A program made the translations under genes and the position numbers. A stretch of DNA of 64,000 bases from Nitricoxidireducens sp046726235 (GTDB taxonomy: Bacteria; Pseudomonadota; Gammaproteobacteria; Burkholderiales; Rhodocyclaceae), in assembly GCA_046726235.1 (NCBI GenBank), contig JBKPAD010000008.1, positions 30,896-94,895 on the forward strand, written 5' to 3'. Positions 32,272-40,907 of this stretch are shown piece by piece; positions within the stretch are counted from its first letter, which is position 1, and the number at the start of each line of letters is the position of its first letter. The notes beneath the pieces were generated by a model. That model ran no database searches. It was not told where the DNA came from and saw only the letters and a list, made by a program, of their open reading frames with translations.

Positions 32272-34891
32272 GCTGCTGCACGGCCTGCTGCTCGCCGCGG
32301 CCCTGGTCGCGAGCGGCGCCGAGGCCGCGCGCGAATCGAAGATCAGCGCCACCCGGCACAACCTCTCGTCGTCCGGCACCGGCACCACGCATTCCACGAC
32401 CGAGAGCGAGATCTGCGTCTACTGCCACACGCCGCACGGCGCCGACGCCACGCAGGCCAAGCCGCTGTGGAACAAGACCCTGCAGGCCACGACCTACACG
32501 CCCTACACCTCGTCGTCGCTTGACGCCGCCACGATCCAGGGCGCTTCCGCCGGCCACCCGCTCGGCAGCTCCAAGCTGTGCCTCTCCTGCCACGACGGCG
32601 TCACGGCGATCGGCAGCGTGCGCGTGCTGCGCGGCCAGCAGAACGTCACCATCGGCGGCGGCACCCAGGTGACGATGCCGGCCGGCAGCGGCTCGACCAC
32701 CGGCTACACGCGTCAGGTCGGCACCGACCTCACCAACGACCATCCGATCTCCGTCACCTACGACGCCACGCTCTCGGACCGCGACGGCGAATTGCGCCGG
32801 CCGACCATGAGCACCGGCGCCGGCGGCAAGACGCTCAATCGCTGGGGCACGGTGTTCGGCGTCATCGGCCAGGGCGACTCCTACAAGCCGCTGCTGCCGC
32901 TGCCTTCCACCGGCAGCAACAGCGCCGGCCAGGTCCAATGCACGACCTGCCACGATCCGCACATCCGCGAAACCAGCCTGACTGCGGAGCGCAACATCAA
33001 GTTCCTGCGCGGCAACCGCTTCCAGAAGGCGCAGGCGGCGAACAGCTTCAGCGCGACCAACGACATCGTCTGCCTGTCGTGCCACGACAAGGGCATGCAG
33101 GGCACCGGCGGCAACTCGTGGGCCTACTCGGTGCACGCCAACTCCCAGGTGGCGACCCAGACCTACAAGACCGCGGCGGCGGACACGCGCGAGTTTCCGT
33201 CGGCGACCTCCGGCGCCACGAACATCCAGGTCTGGCAGGCCTCCTGCCTCAACTGCCACGACACGCATACCGTGCAGGGCGCGCGCCGCCTGCTGCGCGA
33301 AGGCACCGACGCCACGCCGGGCAGCGCGCTGTACCTGGGCGGCTACAAGGCCGGCGGCAGCGCGGCGCTCGAGGAAACCTGCTACCAGTGCCATACCGAC
33401 ACGACCAACAGCATCCTCAACTCCGCGTCCGCGAACCCGCCGGACGTCAAGAAGGACTTCAACCTCGCCTACCGCATGCGCATCCGCAGCGCCGACCAGC
33501 CGGCCGGCGGCACCGAGACGCATGACGTCGGCGGCAACTTCAACGACACCTACAACGACTGCACCAATGCCGCCAACAAGTGCGGCGCCGACCTGATCGA
33601 AAGCCGCAGCCAGCTCGGCAACGGCAACGCCAACAACCGCCACGTCGAGTGCTCCGACTGCCACAACCCGCACCGCGTCGTGAAGTTCCAGCTGTTCTCC
33701 GGCAATGCCGGCAACATCACCGGCACGCCGGACGGCTCGGCAGCGCACAAACACACCGACGCCTCGGGTTACACCCACACCAACGTCGCCTCGGGCGCGC
33801 TGCGCGGCAGCTGGGGCGTCGAGCCGAACTACACCTGCTGCTCGTTCCACACGCCGGTGACCAGCTACACCGTCAGGCGCGGCGATCCCGGCACCGACAC
33901 CGTGCCGAACACCTCGGCCGCGGACGCCAAGACCTACCTCACGCGCGAGTACCAGGTCTGCCTCAAGTGCCACTCGAGCTACGGCTACGGCACCACGCCG
34001 CCGAACCTCGATGCCACCAACGTCAAGGGCCTGACGCCGTCAGGTACCAACGCGCTGACCCAGTACACGGACCAGGCCAAGGAATTCCAGGCGCCCGCCT
34101 CGCACGCCGACGAATCGTCGACCTTCAACATGGGCAACGACGGCGGCGCCGTCGACGCCAACGCCAACGCCAAGAACCACCGCTCGTGGCATCCGGTAAT
34201 GGGGGCCACCGGCCGCACCGACACCAAGCGCAACATCACCGCCACCAGCGCCTTCAAGCTGCCGTGGAGCAACGCCGTCGGCACACAGACCATGTATTGC
34301 AGCGACTGCCACGGCTCCAGCACCGCCGCCGGCACGGCGATCCCGAACACCGGCAACTCCTGGGGTCCGCACGGTTCCGGCAACCCGTATCTGCTCAAGG
34401 GCGTCTGGGGCGCAGGCATGAACACCGGCACCACGAACCTGTTGTGCCTCAAGTGCCACGACCCGACCAGCAGCTCGGGCTTCTATGATGGCAGCACCGG
34501 CAAGGGCAACCTGCACGCCTACCATATAGACCGCATCGGCAAGATCAACTGCGTCTGGTGCCACGTCGCCGTGCCGCACGGCTGGAAAAACCGCTCGCTG
34601 CTCGTCAATCTCAACGATGTCGGCGAAGAAGCCGGCCACGCCGCCGGCAGCAGCAAGGAAGTCGCCACCAACGGCAACGGCGGCCACTATCTGAAGGCGC
34701 CCTACTATCTCTACGCCAAACTCAAGATCTCGTCCTTCGGCACCAGCGGTAGCTGGTCCGCCGGCAACTGCGGCTCGCGCAGCAAGACCGGCACCAACCT
34801 GATCACCAGCACCGATGGCGCGTCGGCCGACAACACGACCGGCACGGGAAAGAACTGGATGACCAACACGTGCAGCAGCCCGAGCAACTGA
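32258..34891 (+). CDS. Eleven-haem exported cytochrome with an N-terminal tetraheme module
   Basis: An 877-residue exported protein with eleven CXXCH sites at cysteines 53, 108, 228, 272, 330, 375, 465, 568, 681, 730 and 765. Residues about 25-280 repeat the landmarks of the separate tetraheme proteins (TRHNL, CVYCHTPH, PLWNKT, CLSCHDG, GTDLTNDHPI, CTTCHDPH, CLSCHDK). The remaining 600 residues hold seven more haems. At 527-531 the sequence is CCSFH, a haem-like site in which the fourth position is Phe instead of Cys. Two further cysteines in the last 50 residues could form a disulfide. It is the best candidate for a cell-surface terminal cytochrome or filament cap. Its end overlaps the resB-like gene by 22 bases. 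Confidence 0.9.
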   Translation: MTTARLLHGLLLAAALVASGAEAARESKISATRHNLSSSGTGTTHSTTESEICVYCHTPHGADATQAKPLWNKTLQATTYTPYTSSSLDAATIQGASAGHPLGSSKLCLSCHDGVTAIGSVRVLRGQQNVTIGGGTQVTMPAGSGSTTGYTRQVGTDLTNDHPISVTYDATLSDRDGELRRPTMSTGAGGKTLNRWGTVFGVIGQGDSYKPLLPLPSTGSNSAGQVQCTTCHDPHIRETSLTAERNIKFLRGNRFQKAQAANSFSATNDIVCLSCHDKGMQGTGGNSWAYSVHANSQVATQTYKTAAADTREFPSATSGATNIQVWQASCLNCHDTHTVQGARRLLREGTDATPGSALYLGGYKAGGSAALEETCYQCHTDTTNSILNSASANPPDVKKDFNLAYRMRIRSADQPAGGTETHDVGGNFNDTYNDCTNAANKCGADLIESRSQLGNGNANNRHVECSDCHNPHRVVKFQLFSGNAGNITGTPDGSAAHKHTDASGYTHTNVASGALRGSWGVEPNYTCCSFHTPVTSYTVRRGDPGTDTVPNTSAADAKTYLTREYQVCLKCHSSYGYGTTPPNLDATNVKGLTPSGTNALTQYTDQAKEFQAPASHADESSTFNMGNDGGAVDANANAKNHRSWHPVMGATGRTDTKRNITATSAFKLPWSNAVGTQTMYCSDCHGSSTAAGTAIPNTGNSWGPHGSGNPYLLKGVWGAGMNTGTTNLLCLKCHDPTSSSGFYDGSTGKGNLHAYHIDRIGKINCVWCHVAVPHGWKNRSLLVNLNDVGEEAGHAAGSSKEVATNGNGGHYLKAPYYLYAKLKISSFGTSGSWSAGNCGSRSKTGTNLITSTDGASADNTTGTGKNWMTNTCSSPSN

Positions 34892-35880
34892 GGTTCCTGA
34901 AAGCGCTGGCATCCCTCAAGCTGACATTCGCCGCGCTGATACTTCTCGCCGCCGTCGCCGTCGCCTTCCTCTGGCGCGACGACGTTCCGGGCTCGGTGCT
35001 GGCGGCGCCGTTCGGGCTGATGGCGGTCAACCTCATGGCAGCGATCGCCACCAATCCCAGCTTTCGCCGCCAGGGCGCCCTGCTGGTGTTCCACCTCGCG
35101 CTGCTGGCGCTGGCGCTGCTGGCGGCGGCGAGCCGCCTCACCTACCTGAAAGGAACGCTCGAACTCGCGGACGGCACCGAATTCGCCGGCACGCTGCTTG
35201 AGGCCGACGCCGGCGTACTGCATCCCTTCGACACGCTGCAGCGGCTGCGCTTCGCCAGCCTCGGCTTCGACATCGACTACGCGCCCGGTCCGTTGCGCCA
35301 GGGCATCCGCAACATGATCGAGCTGCGCCCGCCCGGCGGCGTGCCGAGCCGCGTCGAGATCACCGACCACGCGCCGCTGCAGTGGAACGGCTACCGCTTC
35401 TATCCGACCGGCAACAAGGGCTTCGCGCCGACTTTCGTCTGGCACCCGGCCGACGGCGGCGAAGCGAGCCTCGGCACCGTCAACCTGCCGTCCTATCCGC
35501 TGCACGAGCACGGCCAGGCGCGCGAATGGACGCCGCCGGGAACGCGCCTGAAGATCTGGACCATGCTCGAGTTCAGCGAGGTCATCCTCGCCCCCGACCG
35601 GCCCTCGTCGTTCCGCCCGCCCAGGGAGCACACGCTGGTGCTGCGCATCGGCGAAGTGCGCCACGAACTGCGCCCGGGCGGCGCGCTCACGCTCCCTGAA
35701 GGCCGCATCGAATATCGCGGGCTGCGCGGCTGGATGGGCTACACCGTGTTCTACGACTGGACCATCCCCTGGCTGCTCGCGGCCTGCGTGGCCGCCGTGC
35801 TCGCGCTCGGCGCGCACTTCTGGATCAAGTTCGCCGCCAAACCCTGGAATGCGGAATCACCAGAACCGCAACAACAATGA
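34870..35880 (+). CDS. resB: ResB/Ccs1-like cytochrome c biogenesis protein
   Basis: A 336-residue membrane protein, smaller than typical ResB. Helices are near residues 14-33, 38-55 and 70-88, followed by a periplasmic domain of about 200 residues and a final helix near 302-322. The KALASLKLTFAALILLA start is characteristic of ResB/Ccs1. With CcsA it forms the System II synthase that carries haem across the membrane and attaches it to CXXCH motifs. It starts at GTG 34870 within the undecaheme gene, and its stop overlaps ccsA by four bases. A maturation pair embedded in a cytochrome operon suggests a dedicated ligation system. Confidence 0.85.
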   Translation: MQQPEQLRFLKALASLKLTFAALILLAAVAVAFLWRDDVPGSVLAAPFGLMAVNLMAAIATNPSFRRQGALLVFHLALLALALLAAASRLTYLKGTLELADGTEFAGTLLEADAGVLHPFDTLQRLRFASLGFDIDYAPGPLRQGIRNMIELRPPGGVPSRVEITDHAPLQWNGYRFYPTGNKGFAPTFVWHPADGGEASLGTVNLPSYPLHEHGQAREWTPPGTRLKIWTMLEFSEVILAPDRPSSFRPPREHTLVLRIGEVRHELRPGGALTLPEGRIEYRGLRGWMGYTVFYDWTIPWLLAACVAAVLALGAHFWIKFAAKPWNAESPEPQQQ

Positions 35881-36686
35881 ACGAACTCCAAGTCCTCTGG
35901 GCCGCGTTGGTCCTCTACGTCGTCGCCGGCTCGGCGGCCATCTTCGCGGTCGTCTGGCGCCGCCGTCCCGAACGCTTCGTGCTCGTCCTGATGGTGCTCG
36001 GCATCGTGCTGCACACCGCCTCGATCGCGATGCGCTGGGAGCGCCTCGGCCACGGCCCCTACGTGACGATGTTCGAGATCCTGTCGAGCAACATCTGGAG
36101 CCTGATGCTCGCCTTCGCCATCGCCTACTGGCGCATCCCGGCGATCCGCGCCTCCGCGGCCGTCGTCATGCCGATCCTGTTCGTCATGATGGGCTGGGTC
36201 ATGATGGCCAATCCGGCCGACGGCGCGCTGCCCTCGAGCTATCACACGGTCTGGCTGTTCATCCACATCGGCTTCGGCAAGGTGTTCCTCGGCGCCGCAC
36301 TGGTCGCCGTCGGCCTCGGCGGCGTCATCCTGCTGCGGCCGACCGCGCGCGGCGCGCAATGGTTCGCGCGCCTGCCGGACGACGCGCGCCTCGACGATCT
36401 CGCCTACCGCTGCATGGCGCTTGGCTTCATCTTCGAAACGCTGATGCTGGTCGCCGGCGCCATCTGGGCGCAGGACGCCTGGGGCCGCTACTGGGCATGG
36501 GATCCCCTCGAGACCTGGTCCTTCCTGACCTGGCTCACGCTGGGCATCGCACTGCATGCGCGCGTCACCTTCCGGCTCGCGCCGCGCACCGGCGCCATGC
36601 TGGTGATCGCCGTCTTCGTCGTCGCCTTCCTGACCTTCTTCGGCGTGCCGTTCATCTCGATGACGCCGCACAAGGGGGCCGTGTAA
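35877..36686 (+). CDS. ccsA: CcsA/ResC-like cytochrome c assembly protein
   Basis: A 269-residue polytopic membrane protein of the CcmF/CcsA haem-handling family. The tryptophan-rich signature WAWDPLETWSFLTWL near residue 205 and flanking histidines (His53 region VLHTA, His123 region YHTVWLFIHI, and FISMTPHKG near the end) are the haem-binding elements. About seven to eight helices are expected. It overlaps the resB-like gene by four bases and ends immediately before the oxidase-like gene. Together with resB it would mature the multiheme cytochromes of this locus, in addition to the System I genes at 48847. Confidence 0.92.
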   Translation: MNELQVLWAALVLYVVAGSAAIFAVVWRRRPERFVLVLMVLGIVLHTASIAMRWERLGHGPYVTMFEILSSNIWSLMLAFAIAYWRIPAIRASAAVVMPILFVMMGWVMMANPADGALPSSYHTVWLFIHIGFGKVFLGAALVAVGLGGVILLRPTARGAQWFARLPDDARLDDLAYRCMALGFIFETLMLVAGAIWAQDAWGRYWAWDPLETWSFLTWLTLGIALHARVTFRLAPRTGAMLVIAVFVVAFLTFFGVPFISMTPHKGAV

Positions 36687-38522
36687 ATGGTCGCCGCCGA
36701 AACCCGCCGCCTCGCCCTCGCCTGGTTCGCGCTGGCGCTGGCCGCGCTCGGGCTGTCCGCGCTGTTCGCGGTGATCCTCGTCGTCGCGCGCACGCCCTTC
36801 CTCGGCCAGGGCGCGGGGCTGTTCCGCACCGCGCTCGTGCTGCACGTCGATCTCGCGGTGCTGGTCTGGTTCCTCGCCATGGCGGCGGCGATCTGGATGC
36901 TCGCCGGGCAGGTGAAGAACCGCGCCGCCTGGATCGGCTTCGCGCTGGCCGCGGCAGGCAGCGCGGCGATGGTCGCCGCCGGCTTCTCGCAGCAGGCGTC
37001 GCCGGTGCTGGTGAACTACGTGCCCTTCCTCGACCACCCGCTGTTCTCGCTCGGCCTCGGCGGCTTCGCGCTCGGCATCGGCATCGCCGCGATCGCCGGC
37101 CTCGCGGTGTGGCGGCGACCGTCGCCCGCCCCGTTCGATCTCGCGGCCGGCCTGGCCGCCATCGCGCTGGCGGTCGGCGCCTTCGTGCTGGCGGTGGGCT
37201 TCATGTCGCCGCCGACGACGGAGGGCGGGCTCGCCGTCGGCGTCGACGACCGCCTATGGGGCATCGGCCACGTCGTCCAGTTCGTCCACGTGCTGCTGAT
37301 GATGGGCGCCTGGGCGGCGCTCGGCGAGGCGGCGCTGGCGACGACGCCCGGGCTGCGCCGGCTGCTGCCCTGGCTGATCGGCGCCGCCGCGCTGCCTGCG
37401 CTCGGGGGTGGCGTGCTGGCGATGCTGCACGGCGCCGGCACCGTCGAATACCGCAGCGGCTTCACCGAACTCATGCGCTGGGGCCTGTGGCCCGCGGCGA
37501 TCGTCTTCGCCGCCGGCCTGGCGCTGGGCCTGTGGCGGCTGGGCCGCGTGCGCCGCCTCGACGGCGACGAAACCGGCCTCGCGCTGTCGCTGTTCCTGTT
37601 CGCCGCCGGCTGCCTGCTCGGCGCCAACATCCAGGGCGAATCGCTCGCCGTGCCGGCGCATTACCACGGCACCGTCGGCGCCGTCACGCTCGCCTACATG
37701 ATCTGGCTGCGCCGCATCGGCGCCGGCCTCGGCGTCGCCGCGCCGGCACGCGCGCTCCGGTTGCCGCTGATCTACGGCCTCGGCATCGTCTTCCTCGTCG
37801 CCGGCCTCGCGGTCGCCGGCGAACTCGGCGTGCCGCGCAAGGCGCCGCATGCCGACCTCGGCGTCGACAGCGCCGCCTACTACGCCACCATGGGCGCGGC
37901 CGGCCTCGGCGGCTTCCTGGCGCTGGTGGCGGCGGCCGGCTATGCCGTGCTCACCGCCACCGCGTTGCTGCAGGCGCTGCGGCCGAAGCAACCGGGCGCG
38001 CGGCGCGACCTGCGCATGCCGGCGATCGTCGTCGCCCTGACGCTGGTCGTCGGCGGCGGCCTGCTGCTCGACCGCCTGCCCGCCAGCCCCGAGCGCCAGG
38101 CCAAGGAAGCGCACGTGCGCGAGATGAAGCGCAAGGAGATCGCCACCCGCTTCGAGCAGGGCGTGGTGATGCTGCACGCGCGCCAGTACGAGCACGCGCT
38201 GACGGCCTTCCATCGCGTCATGCAGCTCGCGCCGCAGATGCCCGAGGCGCACATCAACGCCGGCTTCGCACTGATCGGGCTGAAGCGCTACCGCGAGGCG
38301 CACGACTTCTTCGAGGGCGCGACGGCCCTGCGCGTGCGCCAGGCCAACGCCTACTACGGCCTCGCCCTCGCGCTCGAGGGCATGGACGAACTGCACGGCG
38401 CCGTCGGCGCCATGGAAACCTACCTGCACCTGACCGCCGCCGACGACCCCTATCGCCGCAAGGCCGAGGCGGCGCTGTGGGAGTGGCGCGAAGCGCTGAA
38501 TGCAAAGTCCGCCAAGCCCTGA
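36687..38522 (+). CDS. Haem-copper-oxidase-like membrane protein fused to TPR repeats
   Basis: A 611-residue protein with about twelve membrane helices (residues about 10-455) and a C-terminal TPR domain (about 480-605). Histidines fall where haem-copper oxidase subunit I has its ligands: His53 in LHVDLAVLVWFLAM (helix II), His195 in WGIGHVVQFVH (helix VI), and His325/His327 in AVPAHYHGTVGAVTLAYM (helix X pair). Only a single His248 is seen where the helix VII HH pair would be, so a full CuB site is doubtful. It may be a haem b protein passing quinol electrons to the cytochromes rather than an oxygen reductase; that is inference. It begins directly after the ccsA stop. Confidence 0.7.
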   Translation: MVAAETRRLALAWFALALAALGLSALFAVILVVARTPFLGQGAGLFRTALVLHVDLAVLVWFLAMAAAIWMLAGQVKNRAAWIGFALAAAGSAAMVAAGFSQQASPVLVNYVPFLDHPLFSLGLGGFALGIGIAAIAGLAVWRRPSPAPFDLAAGLAAIALAVGAFVLAVGFMSPPTTEGGLAVGVDDRLWGIGHVVQFVHVLLMMGAWAALGEAALATTPGLRRLLPWLIGAAALPALGGGVLAMLHGAGTVEYRSGFTELMRWGLWPAAIVFAAGLALGLWRLGRVRRLDGDETGLALSLFLFAAGCLLGANIQGESLAVPAHYHGTVGAVTLAYMIWLRRIGAGLGVAAPARALRLPLIYGLGIVFLVAGLAVAGELGVPRKAPHADLGVDSAAYYATMGAAGLGGFLALVAAAGYAVLTATALLQALRPKQPGARRDLRMPAIVVALTLVVGGGLLLDRLPASPERQAKEAHVREMKRKEIATRFEQGVVMLHARQYEHALTAFHRVMQLAPQMPEAHINAGFALIGLKRYREAHDFFEGATALRVRQANAYYGLALALEGMDELHGAVGAMETYLHLTAADDPYRRKAEAALWEWREALNAKSAKP

Positions 38523-39717
38523 ACGCGGCCTCGACGCGCGCGCGATGCGCCGCCTCGACCGCTGGGTCGGCGTGCCGCTGTGCTTCGCCGCGACGCTGCT
38601 GCTGCGGCTGTCGCGCCTGTTCGGCCGGCGCCGTGCGCCGCAGGGCCGCATGCTCTGCGTCGCGCTGGCCGAGATGGGCGCCATCGTGCTCGCGGCGCCC
38701 GCCATCCGGCGCCAGGCGCGGCTCGCCGGCGCCGCGCCCGCCTTCGTCACGCTGGCGCCGACGCGCGCCGTGTTCGACTTCCTCGGCGGCGACTTCGCGC
38801 GCGACGTCTTCGTGCTGCGCAACGACGGCCTGGCGGCGCTCTGCGTCGACCTGTGGCGTTTCGCGCGCTGGGCGCGGCGCGAGAACTTCGCCGTCGCCAT
38901 CGATCTCGATCCGGGCGCGCGCTTCTCGACGCTGGTCGCGCTGCTGTCGGGTGCACCGCGGCGCGCCGGCTTCGCCGGCCGCGGCCTGCCCTATCGCGGA
39001 TCGCTGTTCACCCACGACGTCGACTGCGCCGCCGAGCGCCACATGAGCGAAAACTTCGCGGCGCTGGTGCGCGCGCCATTCGACGCCGCGCAAGACGACG
39101 CCGTCGCCCCGCTGCACGTCGCCGCGCCGGCGACGCCGCCGGCCGTCGAGCGCCTGCGCCGGCTCAAGCGCGAGAGCGGCCGCGACCGCGTACTGCTGGT
39201 GCACGCCAACGTCAGCGACCCGGTGCCGCAGCGGCGCTGGCCGCGCGAACGCCATGCCGAGCTCTGCCGCCGGCTGCTCGCTGAACGCAGCGACGTGATC
39301 GTCGCCCTCGTCGGCGCCGCAGCCGAGGCCGAAGCCGCCGCGGCACTGTGCGCGGAACTCGCCGATCCGCATTGCCTCAGCGTCGCCGGCGAACTCGCGA
39401 TCGCCGAACTGCCGGCGCTGTTCGCCGAAGCGACGCTGATGCTCTCCAGCGACTCTGGACCAGCGCACTTCGCCGCGCATGCCGGCCTGTCCGTGGTCGC
39501 CCTGTTCGGCCCCGAGACGCCGCAGCGCTACCGGCCGCTCGGCGACGCCGTCGCGCTCTATGCCGCGCTGCCGTGCTCGCCCTGCCTGTCGCCGCGCAAC
39601 CAGCGCGCCAGCGCCTGCCGCGATCCGCGCTGCATGCAGGCGATCGCGGTCGACGCCGTGCTCGACGCGGTGCGCGCACGCCTCGACGCGCCGGCCCGCG
39701 CGCAGGCGAGCGCATGA
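38500..39717 (+). CDS. Glycosyltransferase family 9 (heptosyltransferase-like)
   Basis: A 405-residue protein of the ADP-heptose:LPS heptosyltransferase type. The C-terminal nucleotide-sugar site reads SSDSGPAHFAAHAGLSVVALFGPETP, and the N-terminal Rossmann half starts LCVALAEMGAIVLAAPAIRR where family members usually have GDxL/M. The tail holds a CSPCLSPRNQ..C..C cluster typical of the family end. It would add heptose or a related sugar to LPS core or another envelope glycan from the cytosolic face. It overlaps the TPR-oxidase gene by 23 bases and the aminotransferase by four, so it is coupled to the cytochrome operon. Confidence 0.87.
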   Translation: MQSPPSPERGLDARAMRRLDRWVGVPLCFAATLLLRLSRLFGRRRAPQGRMLCVALAEMGAIVLAAPAIRRQARLAGAAPAFVTLAPTRAVFDFLGGDFARDVFVLRNDGLAALCVDLWRFARWARRENFAVAIDLDPGARFSTLVALLSGAPRRAGFAGRGLPYRGSLFTHDVDCAAERHMSENFAALVRAPFDAAQDDAVAPLHVAAPATPPAVERLRRLKRESGRDRVLLVHANVSDPVPQRRWPRERHAELCRRLLAERSDVIVALVGAAAEAEAAAALCAELADPHCLSVAGELAIAELPALFAEATLMLSSDSGPAHFAAHAGLSVVALFGPETPQRYRPLGDAVALYAALPCSPCLSPRNQRASACRDPRCMQAIAVDAVLDAVRARLDAPARAQASA

Positions 39718-40907
39718 TCCCGCGCCGCCGCATCCCGATCGACGCGCAAGACCTGCGCGACATCGCCTGCGCACCGTTCGCCGGGCGCGCGCGCGACGAA
39801 GCCGACGTCGCCGCCTTCGAGCGCGCCTTCCGCGAACACGTCGGCAGCACGCACGCGATCGCCACGGCGAGCGGCCGCGAGGCGCTGCTGACCATCCTCG
39901 ACGCCCTCGGCCTCGGCCCCGGCGACGAGCTGATCGTGCCCGCCTACACGCTGGGCGAACTGCTGCCGCTGATCGCCGCGCGCGGCATCGTCTGCGTCGC
40001 CGCCGACATCGACGCCGGGACGCTCAACGTCACGCCGGCCTCCGTCGCCGCGCGCATCGGGCCGCGCACCGCCGCGATCCTCGTCGACCATCTGTTCGGG
40101 GCACCTTGCGAGATCGACGCTTTCGTCGCGCTGGCGCAGCGCCACGGTCTCGCGCTGATCGAAGATTGCGCGCACGCGGCGGGCGCCGCCGTCGGCGCGC
40201 GTCGCGTCGGCGGCTTCGGCCACGCCGCGCTGTTCTCGCTCGAAGTCAGCAAGGGCGTGCCGACCTTCGGCGGCGGCATGCTCGCGACCTCGGACGCGCA
40301 GCTCGCGAGCCGCGCGCGCGAGGCGCTGTCCGGCCGCGCACGCCGCCGCGGCCCGGCGCTGAAGAAGGCCGCGCTCAAGTGCGCCGAGGAACTCGCCGTG
40401 CGCAGTCCCCTGTACGCCATCGCCGCGCGCCTGATGTTCGGCGGCGGCAATGGGTTCGAGCAGGCCTACCGCCGCGCCCACGACGGCCTGCGCGCACCGG
40501 CGCTCGCCTACAGCGGCCTGCAGGCGCGCATCGGCCTGCGCCGCCTCGCCATGCTCGACGCGCGCAATGCGCGCCTCAACGGCCTGGCGCGCGAACTCGC
40601 GGCGCTGCTGCCCGCCGGCTTTGCCATCCCCGAACGAGAGCGCCACGGCGCCCCCGCCTTCTACAACTTCGCCGCGCGCTGGCAAGGCGACATCGCGCGT
40701 CTCCGCCGCGCCGCGCAGCGCACGGGCCTCGACCTCGCGATCCGCGGCGAGATCATGGACGACTGCACGACGCTGCTAGGCCAGGCCGATTGCCCCAACG
40801 CCGCAGCCGCCTACGCCTCGATCGTGCAGGTGCCGCTGCACGACGGCATCGGCGGCGTGGCGCGCGTCGCCGAACGCCTCAGCGCCGCGGTGCGGCGCTG
40901 TGCATGA
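39714..40907 (+). CDS. DegT/DnrJ/EryC1/StrS-family sugar aminotransferase
   Basis: A 397-residue PLP enzyme. Family landmarks are visible: TASGREALLTILDALGLGPGDE near the start, VPAYT, ALIEDCAHAAGA with the cofactor Asp, and SLEVSKGVPTFGGG with the probable Schiff-base Lys180. Enzymes of this family make amino sugars such as bacillosamine, QuiNAc or perosamine for surface glycans or glycoproteins. The sequence after residue 230 is shorter and more basic than usual, so the substrate cannot be told. It is coupled by overlap to GT9 before and the radical SAM gene after. Confidence 0.85.
   Translation: MIPRRRIPIDAQDLRDIACAPFAGRARDEADVAAFERAFREHVGSTHAIATASGREALLTILDALGLGPGDELIVPAYTLGELLPLIAARGIVCVAADIDAGTLNVTPASVAARIGPRTAAILVDHLFGAPCEIDAFVALAQRHGLALIEDCAHAAGAAVGARRVGGFGHAALFSLEVSKGVPTFGGGMLATSDAQLASRAREALSGRARRRGPALKKAALKCAEELAVRSPLYAIAARLMFGGGNGFEQAYRRAHDGLRAPALAYSGLQARIGLRRLAMLDARNARLNGLARELAALLPAGFAIPERERHGAPAFYNFAARWQGDIARLRRAAQRTGLDLAIRGEIMDDCTTLLGQADCPNAAAAYASIVQVPLHDGIGGVARVAERLSAAVRRCA

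Noticed and set aside
35849..39046. Open frame of 1065 codons across ccsA and the oxidase-like gene
   Set aside because: Arg/Pro/Ala-rich shadow frame; the real genes lie in the other frames with clear membrane helices and motifs.
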